In this document: positions 18,795-27,807 of the stretch, piece after piece | Layout: each line of letters starts with the position of its first letter | Position numbering within the stretch: position 1 is the first letter of the stretch | Source: Salinivirgaceae bacterium | GTDB taxonomy: Bacteria; Bacteroidota; Bacteroidia; Bacteroidales; Salinivirgaceae | DNA: 38,819 nt | Direction: 5' to 3' | NCBI GenBank assembly: GCA_002869335.1 | Contig: PKTE01000277.1 | Span: 1 to 38,819, forward strand | The notes under the pieces: model-generated | Seen by the model: the letters and a program-made list of their open reading frames with translations, nothing else | What the model was told of the DNA's origin: nothing | Database searches by the model: none | Translations under genes and position numbers: made by a program

Positions 18795-19619
18795 ATGGCA
18801 ATTAAAGCTGCAGATGTTGCAAAACTCCGCAAAATGACCGGTGCCGGAATGATGGATTGTAAAAAAGCTCTCGAAGAAGCCAATGGTGATTTCGACGCAG
18901 CAATAAAAGTTATTCGCGAGCGCGGACAAGAAGTTGCTAAAAAACGTTCAGACCGTGAAGCATCTGAAGGTGCTGTTCTAGCAAAAGTTTCAGCCGATGG
19001 TAAAACAGCTGCTATCGTTTCATTGAACTGTGAAACTGATTTCGTAGCTAAAAACGATGACTTCGTTAAATTTACTGGCGAAATTCTAGATAAAGCATTA
19101 GAAGAAAAACCAGCTGACCTTGATGCTCTTAAAAAACTTAAACTTGGTGACATCACTATTGAGGATAAAGTACAAGAGCAAATTGGTATTATTGGCGAGA
19201 AAGTTGAACTTTCTTATTATACAATGGCTGAAGCTGAAGGTCTTTATGCATATATTCACCCTGGAAACAAATTAGCTGCTATTGTTGGTTTCGATAAAGA
19301 AATCGATCAAAATATAGCTAAAGATGTAGCAATGCAGGTAGCTGCTATGGCTCCTGTTGCTATTGATAAAGACGATGTGCCAGAAGAGGTTGTGAAAAAC
19401 GAAATGGAAATTTTCAAAGAAAAAGCACGTAACGAAGGTAAACCTGAAAACATGCTTGAGAAAATCGCTACAGGTCGTTTAAACAAATTCTACAAAGAAA
19501 GCACATTGCTTAACCAGGATTTTGTAAAAGATAGCAAGAAAACTGTTGCTGATCATATTAAAGAAAACGCAGGTGACACTAAAGTTGTTGCTATGAAACG
19601 TTTTACTTTGAACGCATAG
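18795..19619 (+). CDS. tsf: Translation elongation factor Ts
   Basis: VAKLRKMTGAGMMDCKKALEEANGDFDAAIKVIRERG...SLNCETDFVAKNDDF. Confidence 0.98.
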   Translation: MAIKAADVAKLRKMTGAGMMDCKKALEEANGDFDAAIKVIRERGQEVAKKRSDREASEGAVLAKVSADGKTAAIVSLNCETDFVAKNDDFVKFTGEILDKALEEKPADLDALKKLKLGDITIEDKVQEQIGIIGEKVELSYYTMAEAEGLYAYIHPGNKLAAIVGFDKEIDQNIAKDVAMQVAAMAPVAIDKDDVPEEVVKNEMEIFKEKARNEGKPENMLEKIATGRLNKFYKESTLLNQDFVKDSKKTVADHIKENAGDTKVVAMKRFTLNA

Positions 19620-19637
19620 TTTTTAAAAATTATATTC

Positions 19638-19672
19638 AAAAGGTTGTGCAATTGCTGCACAACCTTTTTTTT
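19638..19672 (+). terminator. Rho-independent terminator after tsf
   Basis: AAAAGGTTGTGCA / TGCACAACCTTTT perfect 13-bp inverted repeat followed by a T-run. Confidence 0.9.
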
Positions 19673-19752
19673 GGTCCTAATTTCTATATATATCAATTAA
19701 GAAAATTGATTAATTTTGATCTGTCAATTAGAATAATTAAAAGAATTAAGAT

Positions 19753-20454
19753 ATGAAGCGTGTATTATTAAAAATGAGTGGCGAGTCGCTGATGGGAAGT
19801 AAACAAGGTGGAATTGACCCTGATATGTTACAGGTATTTGCTAATGAGGTAGCAGAAATTGTTAAAGAGAAAATTCAGGTTGCCATTGTTATTGGTGGCG
19901 GAAATATTTTCAGAGGTCTAAAAGGTGCTGCGCAGGGTTTTGACCGTGTTAAAGGCGATCAGATGGGAATGATGGCCACAGTTATAAATAGTTTGGCTCT
20001 CCAGTCAGCATTGAGTAATTTAGATGTGAAAGCTCATGTGTACACAGCTATCAGAATGGAACCAATTGGTAAATTATATTCTCGCGATGAGGCTATCGAA
20101 GCCATGGAAAGGAATGAGGTCGTAATTATTAGCGGAGGAACAGGAAATCCATTTTTCACAACAGACACTGCATCAGCATTGCGCGCCGTTGAATTAAAAA
20201 CAGATGTGATGCTAAAAGCTACACGTGTAGATGGTGTTTATACTGCTGATCCAGAGAAAGATCCTACAGCAACCAAGTTCGATTCTATTACATTTGATGA
20301 GTGCTTACGAAATGAATATAAGATTTTGGATTTGACCGCATTTACAATGTGTAAAGAAAATAATATGCCTATTATTGTTTTTAATTTTCATGAAAAGGGG
20401 CGTTTGAAGAAACTCATTTCGGGAGAAAAAGTTGGTACAATCGTTAAGAATTAG
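19753..20454 (+). CDS. pyrH: Uridylate kinase
   Basis: KRVLLKMSGESLMG...VAIVIGGGNIFRGLKGAAQGFDRVKGDQMGMMATVINSLAL...ISGGTGNPFFTTDTASALRA. Confidence 0.98.
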   Translation: MKRVLLKMSGESLMGSKQGGIDPDMLQVFANEVAEIVKEKIQVAIVIGGGNIFRGLKGAAQGFDRVKGDQMGMMATVINSLALQSALSNLDVKAHVYTAIRMEPIGKLYSRDEAIEAMERNEVVIISGGTGNPFFTTDTASALRAVELKTDVMLKATRVDGVYTADPEKDPTATKFDSITFDECLRNEYKILDLTAFTMCKENNMPIIVFNFHEKGRLKKLISGEKVGTIVKN

Positions 20455-20520
20455 GTATATTTAGGCTTTGAAAGGCCAATATAGGCTGTAATTACTGAAT
20501 TTTTTTAAAAATATACAACC

Positions 20521-21084
20521 ATGGATGAAGAAGTTCAAATGTATTTAGATGATGCTAAAGAGCGTATGGAAAAAGCCATAGAGCATCTTGACAAAGTGTT
20601 AGGTAAATTAAGAGCTGGGAAAGCCACACCAAATCTACTAGCAGATGTAATGGTCGATTATTATGGATCAATGACACCACTAAGTCAGGTATCTAATATT
20701 AGCACACCCGATGGGCAAACCATTCGTATACAACCATGGGAAAAGGGTATGATTGAACCTATTGAGAAAGCCATCATGGTAGCAAATCTTGGGTTTAATC
20801 CTGCAAATAATGGAGAGGCCGTTATCATTAATGTGCCACCTTTAACAGAGGAGCGCCGTAGAGATCTTGTTAAGCAAGTTAAAGCTGAAGGTGAAGATGC
20901 TAAGGTAAGCGTACGTAGTGCTCGCCGTGATGCTAATGATGGTTTGAAAGCACTGAAAAAAGATGGTTTGTCAGAAGATGCTGAAAAAGATGCAGAAGCT
21001 GAAGTGCAAGAGATGACCAATACATATTCAGACAAAATTGAGAAACTTGTCGAGGAAAAAGAAAAAGAGATTATGACTGTATAA
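20521..21084 (+). CDS. frr: Ribosome recycling factor
   Basis: LGKLRAGKATPNLLADVMVDYYGSMTPLSQVSNISTPDGQTIRIQPWEK...PPLTEERRRDLVKQVK. Confidence 0.98.
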   Translation: MDEEVQMYLDDAKERMEKAIEHLDKVLGKLRAGKATPNLLADVMVDYYGSMTPLSQVSNISTPDGQTIRIQPWEKGMIEPIEKAIMVANLGFNPANNGEAVIINVPPLTEERRRDLVKQVKAEGEDAKVSVRSARRDANDGLKALKKDGLSEDAEKDAEAEVQEMTNTYSDKIEKLVEEKEKEIMTV

Positions 21085-21106
21085 AATTATAGATATTTAA
21101 CTTTCG

Positions 21107-21140
21107 AAAAGCGAAGCGTCATTTGGTGCTTCGCTTTTTT
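21107..21140. terminator. Bidirectional terminator between frr (+) and the radical SAM gene (-)
   Basis: AAAAGCGAAGC / GCTTCGCTTTT inverted repeat, T-rich on + and preceded by A-run, so usable by both convergent genes. It abuts the minus-strand stop codon. Confidence 0.85.
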
Positions 21141-22134
21141 ATTTTTTATACACCTTCATCGCCTCTGGACAATTTTTACAAATCGGATGCATTTGTTCCG
21201 ATAAATAAATGGTCTTCAGAAATTCCTTTCTTTTTTCGCCTTGTACATTTGAAACAAAACCATCTGCAACTTTACCAAATGAGTTTTCAGCTTGCTTATC
21301 GTGACAGCACGGTAAAATCTCTCCATCTGAACTCACAACAACTCCTGACAAGGCCCTCAAACATTTGTTTTTAGGTTCTTTGATAAGATTTTCTGATTCA
21401 TAACGGCGGAATTTTTTATTTGAAGGCAACCATGCTTCATGGTTTTGATAGATTTGCATTGTTTTGAAATTCACTTTGTTGGCGCCAAGCCTTAATGCAT
21501 GTTTTTTAATTTCGTCCAAAGTGTTCTCGTTGTGCTTGTTCACTAATGTTTGAACAATAATTTCCGGCCAAATTTTACGCTGTTCTTTTTTTGCTGTTGC
21601 CAATAGCTCTATACTTTTCCAAACATTTTCTGCTACACCCCCAATTCGATATTTTTCATATGCTTCTTGATCAATTCCATCGGCAGAGATGATTATGCGG
21701 TGAATTCCGGTTTCGATTAGCTTTTTTGCATTTTCAGCGTTAATGAGCGTGGCATTGGTTGAGAGAATGGTGTAAAGTTTTTTCTTTGGCCCTATTGATG
21801 CGATTTCGAAAAAATTTGGATGAAGCAGAGACTCTCCCTGAAAATAGAGATTCAAGACCATGCCACGTGGAGCAAATTGATCCACAACTGTATGAGCAGT
21901 GGAGGGTTCCATGAATTTTTGGGAGCGGTTTATTTGTCCAAGACCAACCGGGCATTGAGGACATTTTAGGTTGCAAATAGAGGATAGCTCAATACTGAGA
22001 TTATAGGGTACAATGGAACGAACTTTTCTTGTGAGACGTATGGTCACATGTAAAAGGTGCAAACGAATAAAATGAATTATACGTTGCAAAGTAAGCAGCT
22101 TAATCAGAGAAAAATATTTTAGATAAAATCCCAT
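21139..22134 (-). CDS. Radical SAM protein with SPASM-like C-terminal Cys cluster
   Basis: CNLKCPQCP radical SAM motif. C-terminal CLRALSGVVVSSDGEILPCCHDKQAENSFG...PICKNCPE. Confidence 0.92.
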   Translation of the reverse strand: MGFYLKYFSLIKLLTLQRIIHFIRLHLLHVTIRLTRKVRSIVPYNLSIELSSICNLKCPQCPVGLGQINRSQKFMEPSTAHTVVDQFAPRGMVLNLYFQGESLLHPNFFEIASIGPKKKLYTILSTNATLINAENAKKLIETGIHRIIISADGIDQEAYEKYRIGGVAENVWKSIELLATAKKEQRKIWPEIIVQTLVNKHNENTLDEIKKHALRLGANKVNFKTMQIYQNHEAWLPSNKKFRRYESENLIKEPKNKCLRALSGVVVSSDGEILPCCHDKQAENSFGKVADGFVSNVQGEKRKEFLKTIYLSEQMHPICKNCPEAMKVYKK

Positions 22135-23216
22135 TAGTGGGTATCCAGAATCTCAAACAGTTCGTTAAGGTTAGGTGTAAGAATAATCTCTGTTCTGCGG
22201 TTCTTTCTTCTTGCCTCTTTCGTTTTGGCGTTGTCTATTGGCATGTACTCGCCTCTACCCGCAGCAATTAGTCTTTTAGGATCAATTTGACCACTATCGA
22301 GTAATATTTTTAGAATACTGGTAGCTCGCTTAACACTTAAGTCCCAATTATCCTTAACCTGACCACTTCCGTTATACGGCACATCGTCTGTGTGACCTTC
22401 GATCATGATATTTACATCTTTGTTTGTACCTAGTACTTCTGCCAGTTTCTCCAGGGCCTTTTTACCTTTAGGATCTACAACCCATTGCCCTGATTTAAAT
22501 AGTAGTTTTTCTTCTAGAGAAACATAAACTTTACCATTTTTTTGCGTAACGGTCAACCCCTGATTTTTGAATCCAAGAAGTGCATCAAGTACTTTATTTT
22601 TTAGGGCCATTACAGCACTGTCTTTAGCCTGCAGAATTCTTTCCAATTCTGAAATTCGGGCACTTTTATCTTCAAGTTTTTGCTCTTTTTCTTTTAGTGA
22701 TTCGTCTAAAGCAGCTAAAATGGCATTTCTCTCATCTAATTGAGCCTGAAGCATGTTGAGTTTTTCACGCTCATTGGACAAACTATCTCTAAGTTCATAA
22801 AGTCTGTCTTCTCTTTTTTGTAAATCTTCTCTTGCAACCTGCAATTCAGCCATTAATTTACGAGTCTCTTCTTGGTTACTTTTTATTAATACATCTTGTT
22901 TTTCAGCTATGTCTTTGTACATATTTTTGTACACCTTATATTGATGCATATAATGACGAGATGTATCTATTTCATTAGCAAGCTGTTGTCTGGTGCTTGT
23001 AATTTGATTTTTTAGCAGTTCAAGTTCGGCTTCCATTTCTGTGTTTTCCACAGTAAGGTCTTCGTTAATATTCTTAACAGAATCACGATCAGAAACAGCT
23101 CTGTTATGCTTATATTGAAGCTCTTTAAGTTGTTTTGCGGGAACACAAGCCTGAAATATAGAGATGGAAATTAATAAAAATGAAATTAATTTGGCAATAT
23201 TCTGTAGTTTCTTCAT
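22134..23216 (-). CDS. OmpA-family lipoprotein with long coiled coil
   Basis: Start set at MKKLQNIAKLISFLLISISIFQAC (lipobox). Coiled coil, then OmpA C-terminal domain NIMIEGHTDDVPYNGSGQVKDNWDLSVKRATSILK...AAGRGEYMPI. Confidence 0.93.
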   Translation of the reverse strand: MKKLQNIAKLISFLLISISIFQACVPAKQLKELQYKHNRAVSDRDSVKNINEDLTVENTEMEAELELLKNQITSTRQQLANEIDTSRHYMHQYKVYKNMYKDIAEKQDVLIKSNQEETRKLMAELQVAREDLQKREDRLYELRDSLSNEREKLNMLQAQLDERNAILAALDESLKEKEQKLEDKSARISELERILQAKDSAVMALKNKVLDALLGFKNQGLTVTQKNGKVYVSLEEKLLFKSGQWVVDPKGKKALEKLAEVLGTNKDVNIMIEGHTDDVPYNGSGQVKDNWDLSVKRATSILKILLDSGQIDPKRLIAAGRGEYMPIDNAKTKEARRKNRRTEIILTPNLNELFEILDTH

Positions 23217-23335
23217 GGAGGCTAATTTTGATGTAAAAGGTAATACAATCAATTATTATTTTGAATTAAAATCAGGTAAAAATAGGAATTTTTTATCTTA
23301 TTGCATAAGATACGTCAGGAAAGCTTTAAACAGTG

Positions 23336-23365
23336 TTGCTTGGCAAACTAAAACACTTAAATTTG
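23336..23365 (+). promoter_or_regulatory. Bacteroidota-type promoter for DUF4271-hemD
   Basis: TTG (23336-23338), N19, TAAATTTG (23358-23365): exact consensus match and spacing, about 48 bp upstream of the start codon. Confidence 0.6.
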
Positions 23366-23412
23366 TATGCTAGTGTTAAAAACGCTATTGTTTAGGTTGA
23401 AATATTGAAAGA

Positions 23413-24591
23413 ATGAATGGGATAGAAAGTTTAAATACAAATTATTTATATCAGGGATCAGCTCAAAATCAGCAATCATTTGAGGTTGGTAACGAGGATT
23501 ATCTTCCAATATACAATCCCCTATTGGCGGGGTTTCAACCTGCTCAAACACCAACAGAAAGCTTTGAGCAACAGTTTGTTTTGCCTTACCCTGTTGTGCC
23601 TCCAAAGGCATTTGATTCACATATCTTCTTGCCAGAATATACATACAAAGATTTATCCAGGCAGTCAATAAGTATTGTTAACCCAGAGGCGGGATTTTAC
23701 AAAAAGAAAACTGAAAAGAAGATTGTAAAACTTGAAAGTAAGTCGCAGGCTTCTAATAAGCCCCACTATTACAGTTTACTCGATGCAACTTATAAAGTTA
23801 AGAAGGAGACAAAAGAAGCTTTTGGGGAATTGAAGCCCGTTCCTATTATAAAGCTCAATAAAAAGGAGGTCAGCTATACACAAACCATTAATGGCGTTAT
23901 TAGTTACAGTCCTGCATCTAATGGTGTGTTTAAGGCTACAGATAGCATGTTAGGCCTTGTAATTGGATTTGTATTATTCTTTTTATATCTGCGTACTGTT
24001 TTTGGAAAACAAATTAAACAGTTTTATACATCAGCTTTTAATCGGGTAAGGGCAGTAAATGTATTTGAAGAGAGGGGTATAATTACCGGACGCGTCTCTT
24101 TTGTGCTGAATATCTTCTATTTCTTTGTGTTTGGTTTGCTTGGGATGCATGTGATGGATTATACAGGATATGTTATTCGGGGGGTTAACCCATTGGGATT
24201 ATTTTTTATAATAACAGCTGGCATAATATCACTTTATATAGTAAAATATATTTTTGGTCGAATACTAGGTCATTTGCTGAAATTTAATGAATATACTGTC
24301 GCATATTTTTTCCACTCATTTATTTTTAACAAGACTTATGCTATTTTTATCTTCCCTGTTCTATTAATTATACCATATATCGACAATGAATGGGCATTAT
24401 TATTGCTAAAGGGAAGTGTTATTCTATATGGGATTTTTTATGTCTTGCGAACTTTAAGAATTCTACTTCTATCCATTCAAATAAATATTTCAATTTTCTA
24501 TTTGTTTTTGTATCTTTGTGCCCTTGAAATTGTTCCTATACTGGTAATTGTTAAGATAGCCTCAGAGTGGCTACACCTACCAGTATTTTGA
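23413..24591 (+). CDS. DUF4271 family membrane protein
   Basis: Soluble N-terminus then multiple TM segments, directly upstream of hemD as commonly seen in Bacteroidota. Confidence 0.8.
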   Translation: MNGIESLNTNYLYQGSAQNQQSFEVGNEDYLPIYNPLLAGFQPAQTPTESFEQQFVLPYPVVPPKAFDSHIFLPEYTYKDLSRQSISIVNPEAGFYKKKTEKKIVKLESKSQASNKPHYYSLLDATYKVKKETKEAFGELKPVPIIKLNKKEVSYTQTINGVISYSPASNGVFKATDSMLGLVIGFVLFFLYLRTVFGKQIKQFYTSAFNRVRAVNVFEERGIITGRVSFVLNIFYFFVFGLLGMHVMDYTGYVIRGVNPLGLFFIITAGIISLYIVKYIFGRILGHLLKFNEYTVAYFFHSFIFNKTYAIFIFPVLLIIPYIDNEWALLLLKGSVILYGIFYVLRTLRILLLSIQINISIFYLFLYLCALEIVPILVIVKIASEWLHLPVF

Positions 24592-24614
24592 GTGTACACA
24601 AAAACATTGGAGAT

Positions 24615-25370
24615 TTGAAAATTAAAAAGATCTTAGTATCACAGCCGAAGCCTGAGAATGACAAGTCGCCGTACAATGATTTAGCCGAGAAACATAAGCT
24701 AACGATTGACTTCAGGCCGTTTATAGAGGTGAAAGGAATTCCGGCAAGAGATTTCCGTCAAGCCAAAGTAAACATACTTGATCACACTGCTGTAATTTTT
24801 ACCAGTAGAACAGCTATTGATCATTTTTTCCGTATCGCAGAAGAAATGCGAATTACGATCCCCGATGACATGAAATATTTTTGTATTTCTGAAGCAACTG
24901 CTTTTTACCTACAGAAATATATCGTGTATCGAAAAAGAAAGATTTCATATGGTAACGGAAAGTTTGACGATTTACTTAAACTAATCGTTAAGAATAATAA
25001 GGAAACATTCCTTATTCCACTTTCTGATATACACAAAGCTGATATTCCAGCTAAATTGAAGAAAAACAAAATTAAATTTACGAAGGCTATATTGTACAGA
25101 ACAGTAGCTGCTGACCTTAGTGATTTGTCAGATGTGAATTACGATATATTGGTTTTCTTTAGCCCTTCTGGTATAGCTTCGTTATTTGAAAACTTTCCGG
25201 ATTTTAAACAAAACGACACAAAAATTGCCGCGTTTGGTCCATCTACATCAAAAGCTGTGGATGATGCAGGCTTAACGCTTAATATTAAAGCGCCACAGCC
25301 AAAGGCTCCGTCAATGACTATGGCATTGGATCACTTCATTAAAGATTTTAATAAAAACGGAAGTAAATAA
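24615..25370 (+). CDS. hemD: Uroporphyrinogen-III synthase, probable TTG start (the track extends to a GTG at 24567)
   Basis: KIKKILVSQPKPENDKSPYNDLAEKHKLTIDFRPFIEVKG...VIFTSRTAIDHFFRIAEE...VFFSPSGIASLFENFPDFKQNDTKIAAFGPSTSKAVDDAGL. Confidence 0.88.
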   Translation: MKIKKILVSQPKPENDKSPYNDLAEKHKLTIDFRPFIEVKGIPARDFRQAKVNILDHTAVIFTSRTAIDHFFRIAEEMRITIPDDMKYFCISEATAFYLQKYIVYRKRKISYGNGKFDDLLKLIVKNNKETFLIPLSDIHKADIPAKLKKNKIKFTKAILYRTVAADLSDLSDVNYDILVFFSPSGIASLFENFPDFKQNDTKIAAFGPSTSKAVDDAGLTLNIKAPQPKAPSMTMALDHFIKDFNKNGSK

Positions 25371-25389
25371 TATATTCTATACACCTTTC

Positions 25390-25422
25390 AAAGCCATATC
25401 TGTATTTGATATGGCTTTTTTT
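25390..25422 (+). terminator. Terminator after hemD
   Basis: AAAGCCATATC / GATATGGCTTT inverted repeat followed by a T-run. Confidence 0.85.
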
Positions 25423-25435
25423 GTAATTTTGAGAA

Positions 25436-25873
25436 ATGACTTCCTTGAAACCCAATAGCGAAAACACTGGTCGGGCAACATTTAAGCCCAAAGAAAGGTT
25501 GAAATCAAAGAAAAAACTTGATTTACTCTTTAAAAAGGGAAAAGCAATGAATAACTTCCCAGTTCAAGTTATTTATTATTTGTCTGAAGCTGTTGGTGAG
25601 TCTGAATTACAGGCTGCCTTTTCTGTACCAAAACGAAATTTTAAACTTGCCGTTGACCGAAATCGAATTAAACGGCAAATGAAAGAAAGTTATAGAAAAG
25701 TTAAAGGTGAACTAAAAACAGACTTACGTAACAAAAAAATGAGTTTATTGCTAATGTGGGTATATAAAGATAAAACGAAACGTAATTACAAAGATATTGA
25801 ACACAAAATAATAAATTCTGTTAATAAACTGCAGAACATTGTTAATGAAACAGGTGGTTCAGATAACCTTTAA
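25436..25873 (+). CDS. rnpA: Ribonuclease P protein component
   Basis: FKPKERLKSKKKLDLLFKKGKAMNNFPVQVIYY...AFSVPKRNFKLAVDRNRIKRQMKESYR is the RnpA signature. Confidence 0.95.
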   Translation: MTSLKPNSENTGRATFKPKERLKSKKKLDLLFKKGKAMNNFPVQVIYYLSEAVGESELQAAFSVPKRNFKLAVDRNRIKRQMKESYRKVKGELKTDLRNKKMSLLLMWVYKDKTKRNYKDIEHKIINSVNKLQNIVNETGGSDNL

Positions 25874-25883
25874 ACCATTAAAT

Positions 25884-27539
25884 ATGAAAAAGAGACTACT
25901 TTGGATAGTACCGTTATTTGCATTGCTCGGTCTTGGAATATTGACAACGGGGTATCGCGATAATAGTTTTGAGATTGTAAAAAATCTGGATATTTATACT
26001 TCTTTATTTAAGGAGCTCAACACGTATTATGTAGATGAAATTGATCCAGGGAAAGTAATTAAAACAAGCATCGATAATATGCTTGAATCTCTTGATCCCT
26101 ATACAAACTATATTCCTGAATCAGATATAGAGGATTATCGGTTTATGACAACTGGTAATTACGGGGGCGTGGGAGCACTTATACGAAAATCAGATGACAG
26201 AGTGATAGTGGCAGATCCCTATGAGGGATTTCCTGCCCAAAAGGCTGGGTTGCGTGCAGGTGATGTATTATTACAGATTGATGATTTTGACACCAAGGAT
26301 AAATCTATTGAAGCGGTTAGTGAGAAACTGAAAGGGCAACCTGGAACTGCTATAAAAGTCAAGGTTAAGCGTCCTGGTGTTGAAGAGCCTTTTGAAAGAG
26401 ATATTGTAAGAAGCAAAATTCATATGCCTGCAGTTCCTTATTACGGTATGATGGAAAATAAAACAGGGTATGTACATGTTTCTAGTTTTACACATGAAGT
26501 TTCAAATGAGCTTAAAGATGCTATACTTGACCTAAAAAGTCAGGGAATGGAAAAACTAATACTTGATTTGCGTGGAAACCCAGGTGGGTTACTTAACGAG
26601 GCTGTAGAGATGGCTAACTTTTTTGTAAATAAAGGAGAGTTAATTGTATTCACAAAAGGTAAAGTAAAGGATTGGAACCAGGAATATTATGCTCAAAAAG
26701 AGCCTTTGGTGCCAGAAATACCATTGGCAGTGCTTGTTAATAGCGGCTCTGCTTCTGCAAGTGAAATTGTTTCAGGTTCTATTCAGGATCTTGATCGTGG
26801 AGTAATTATCGGAAGCCGTACATTTGGAAAGGGACTTGTACAAACAACAAGACCGCTTAGCTATAATGCAAGATTAAAATTAACTACAGCTAAATATTAT
26901 ATTCCGAGCGGAAGGTGTATTCAGGCTCTTGATTATTCTCACAGGCGCGAAGATGGTAGTGTTGGTAAAATACCTGACTCATTAATAAGTAGTTATAAAA
27001 CTAAAAATGGGCGTATAGTTTATGATGGTGGAGGAGTGATGCCAGATGTTGAAGTAAAAAACACAATGATGAGCGAAATAGCAGTTAGTTTAATCAGAAA
27101 GCAATTAATTTTTGACTTTGCTACTGAATACGTGGCATCACATGATACAATTCAAGACCCATCTTCATATGAAATTAGTGATGAAGTGTTTGAAAGTTTC
27201 AAGGCATTCCTTGCTGATAAAGAGTTCGACTATAAATTGCAAAGCGAAAGCGAGTTAGATGAATTTGAGGAAACCCTCGAAAAAGAGAAATATCTGGGTT
27301 TAGTAAAAGATGAAATTGCCAAACTGAGAGAAAAACTAACACACGATAAGGAAAAAGATCTTACTACTTTCCAGGATGAAATTCGCGAGCTGATTAGTGA
27401 AGAAATTAGTAGCAGATACTTTTATCAAAAGGGACGTATCCAAACAGCATTGCATTATGATCAGTATTTAGATACAGCAATTATGATTGTAAATGATACG
27501 GCAAGATACAGAACTATTCTTACAGCTGTTGGAGAATAA
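25884..27539 (+). CDS. S41-family C-terminal processing protease (PDZ + peptidase S41)
   Basis: Start set at MKKRLLWIVPLFALLGLG. GGVGALIRKSDDRVIVADPYEGFPAQKAGLRAGDVLLQID (PDZ). LDLRGNPGGLLNEAV and VNSGSASASEIVSGSIQDLDRGVIIGSRTFGKGLVQ (S41 catalytic Ser/Lys region). Confidence 0.96.
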   Translation: MKKRLLWIVPLFALLGLGILTTGYRDNSFEIVKNLDIYTSLFKELNTYYVDEIDPGKVIKTSIDNMLESLDPYTNYIPESDIEDYRFMTTGNYGGVGALIRKSDDRVIVADPYEGFPAQKAGLRAGDVLLQIDDFDTKDKSIEAVSEKLKGQPGTAIKVKVKRPGVEEPFERDIVRSKIHMPAVPYYGMMENKTGYVHVSSFTHEVSNELKDAILDLKSQGMEKLILDLRGNPGGLLNEAVEMANFFVNKGELIVFTKGKVKDWNQEYYAQKEPLVPEIPLAVLVNSGSASASEIVSGSIQDLDRGVIIGSRTFGKGLVQTTRPLSYNARLKLTTAKYYIPSGRCIQALDYSHRREDGSVGKIPDSLISSYKTKNGRIVYDGGGVMPDVEVKNTMMSEIAVSLIRKQLIFDFATEYVASHDTIQDPSSYEISDEVFESFKAFLADKEFDYKLQSESELDEFEETLEKEKYLGLVKDEIAKLREKLTHDKEKDLTTFQDEIRELISEEISSRYFYQKGRIQTALHYDQYLDTAIMIVNDTARYRTILTAVGE

Positions 27540-27561
27540 TAACAATTAATATATCATTTCG

Positions 27562-27589
27562 AACCCGGGATAATAAGTTATTCCGGGTT
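27562..27589 (+). terminator. Terminator after the S41 protease gene
   Basis: AACCCGGGATAA taag TTATTCCGGGTT inverted repeat (one G-U) followed by TTTATTTT. Confidence 0.8.
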
Positions 27590-27745
27590 TTATTTTGCTC
27601 TGGCGAATGTGTTTAAAAGTGTTGATAACTGATCCTTTTCGCATTAGTATTCGCAGTTTTTTCTAAATTATTCTCGGCGTAATCATTTCATAATGAGTAT
27701 TTATCATTGAAAAATGTGCTTTGGTCATTTTGAGGGCGAAGAATA

Positions 27746-27775
27746 TTGACTTATGAACATTTTGGTGTATATTCG
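27746..27775 (+). promoter_or_regulatory. Bacteroidota-type promoter for the conserved hypothetical gene
   Basis: TTG (27746-27748), N19, TATATTCG (27768-27775): one mismatch from TAnnTTTG, about 32 bp before the ATG. Confidence 0.45.
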
Positions 27776-27807
27776 CATTACACAAGTACGGACTAAAGAT
27801 TTTTGAT

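Noticed and set aside
18779-19156. 125-aa minus-strand ORF antisense to tsf
   Set aside because: Lies over a conserved housekeeping gene. Ser/Ala-rich translation is typical of an antisense frame of a K/E/A-rich protein.
19711-19718. TAATTTTG box upstream of pyrH as a promoter
   Set aside because: Matches the -7 consensus, but I found no TTG at suitable spacing. Left out of the feature list as insufficiently supported.
20685-21035. 116-aa minus-strand ORF antisense to frr
   Set aside because: Shadow frame of frr with a Ser-rich artefactual composition.
21123-21374. 83-aa plus-strand ORF over the radical SAM 3' end
   Set aside because: Antisense to a well-supported CDS and starts inside a terminator hairpin.
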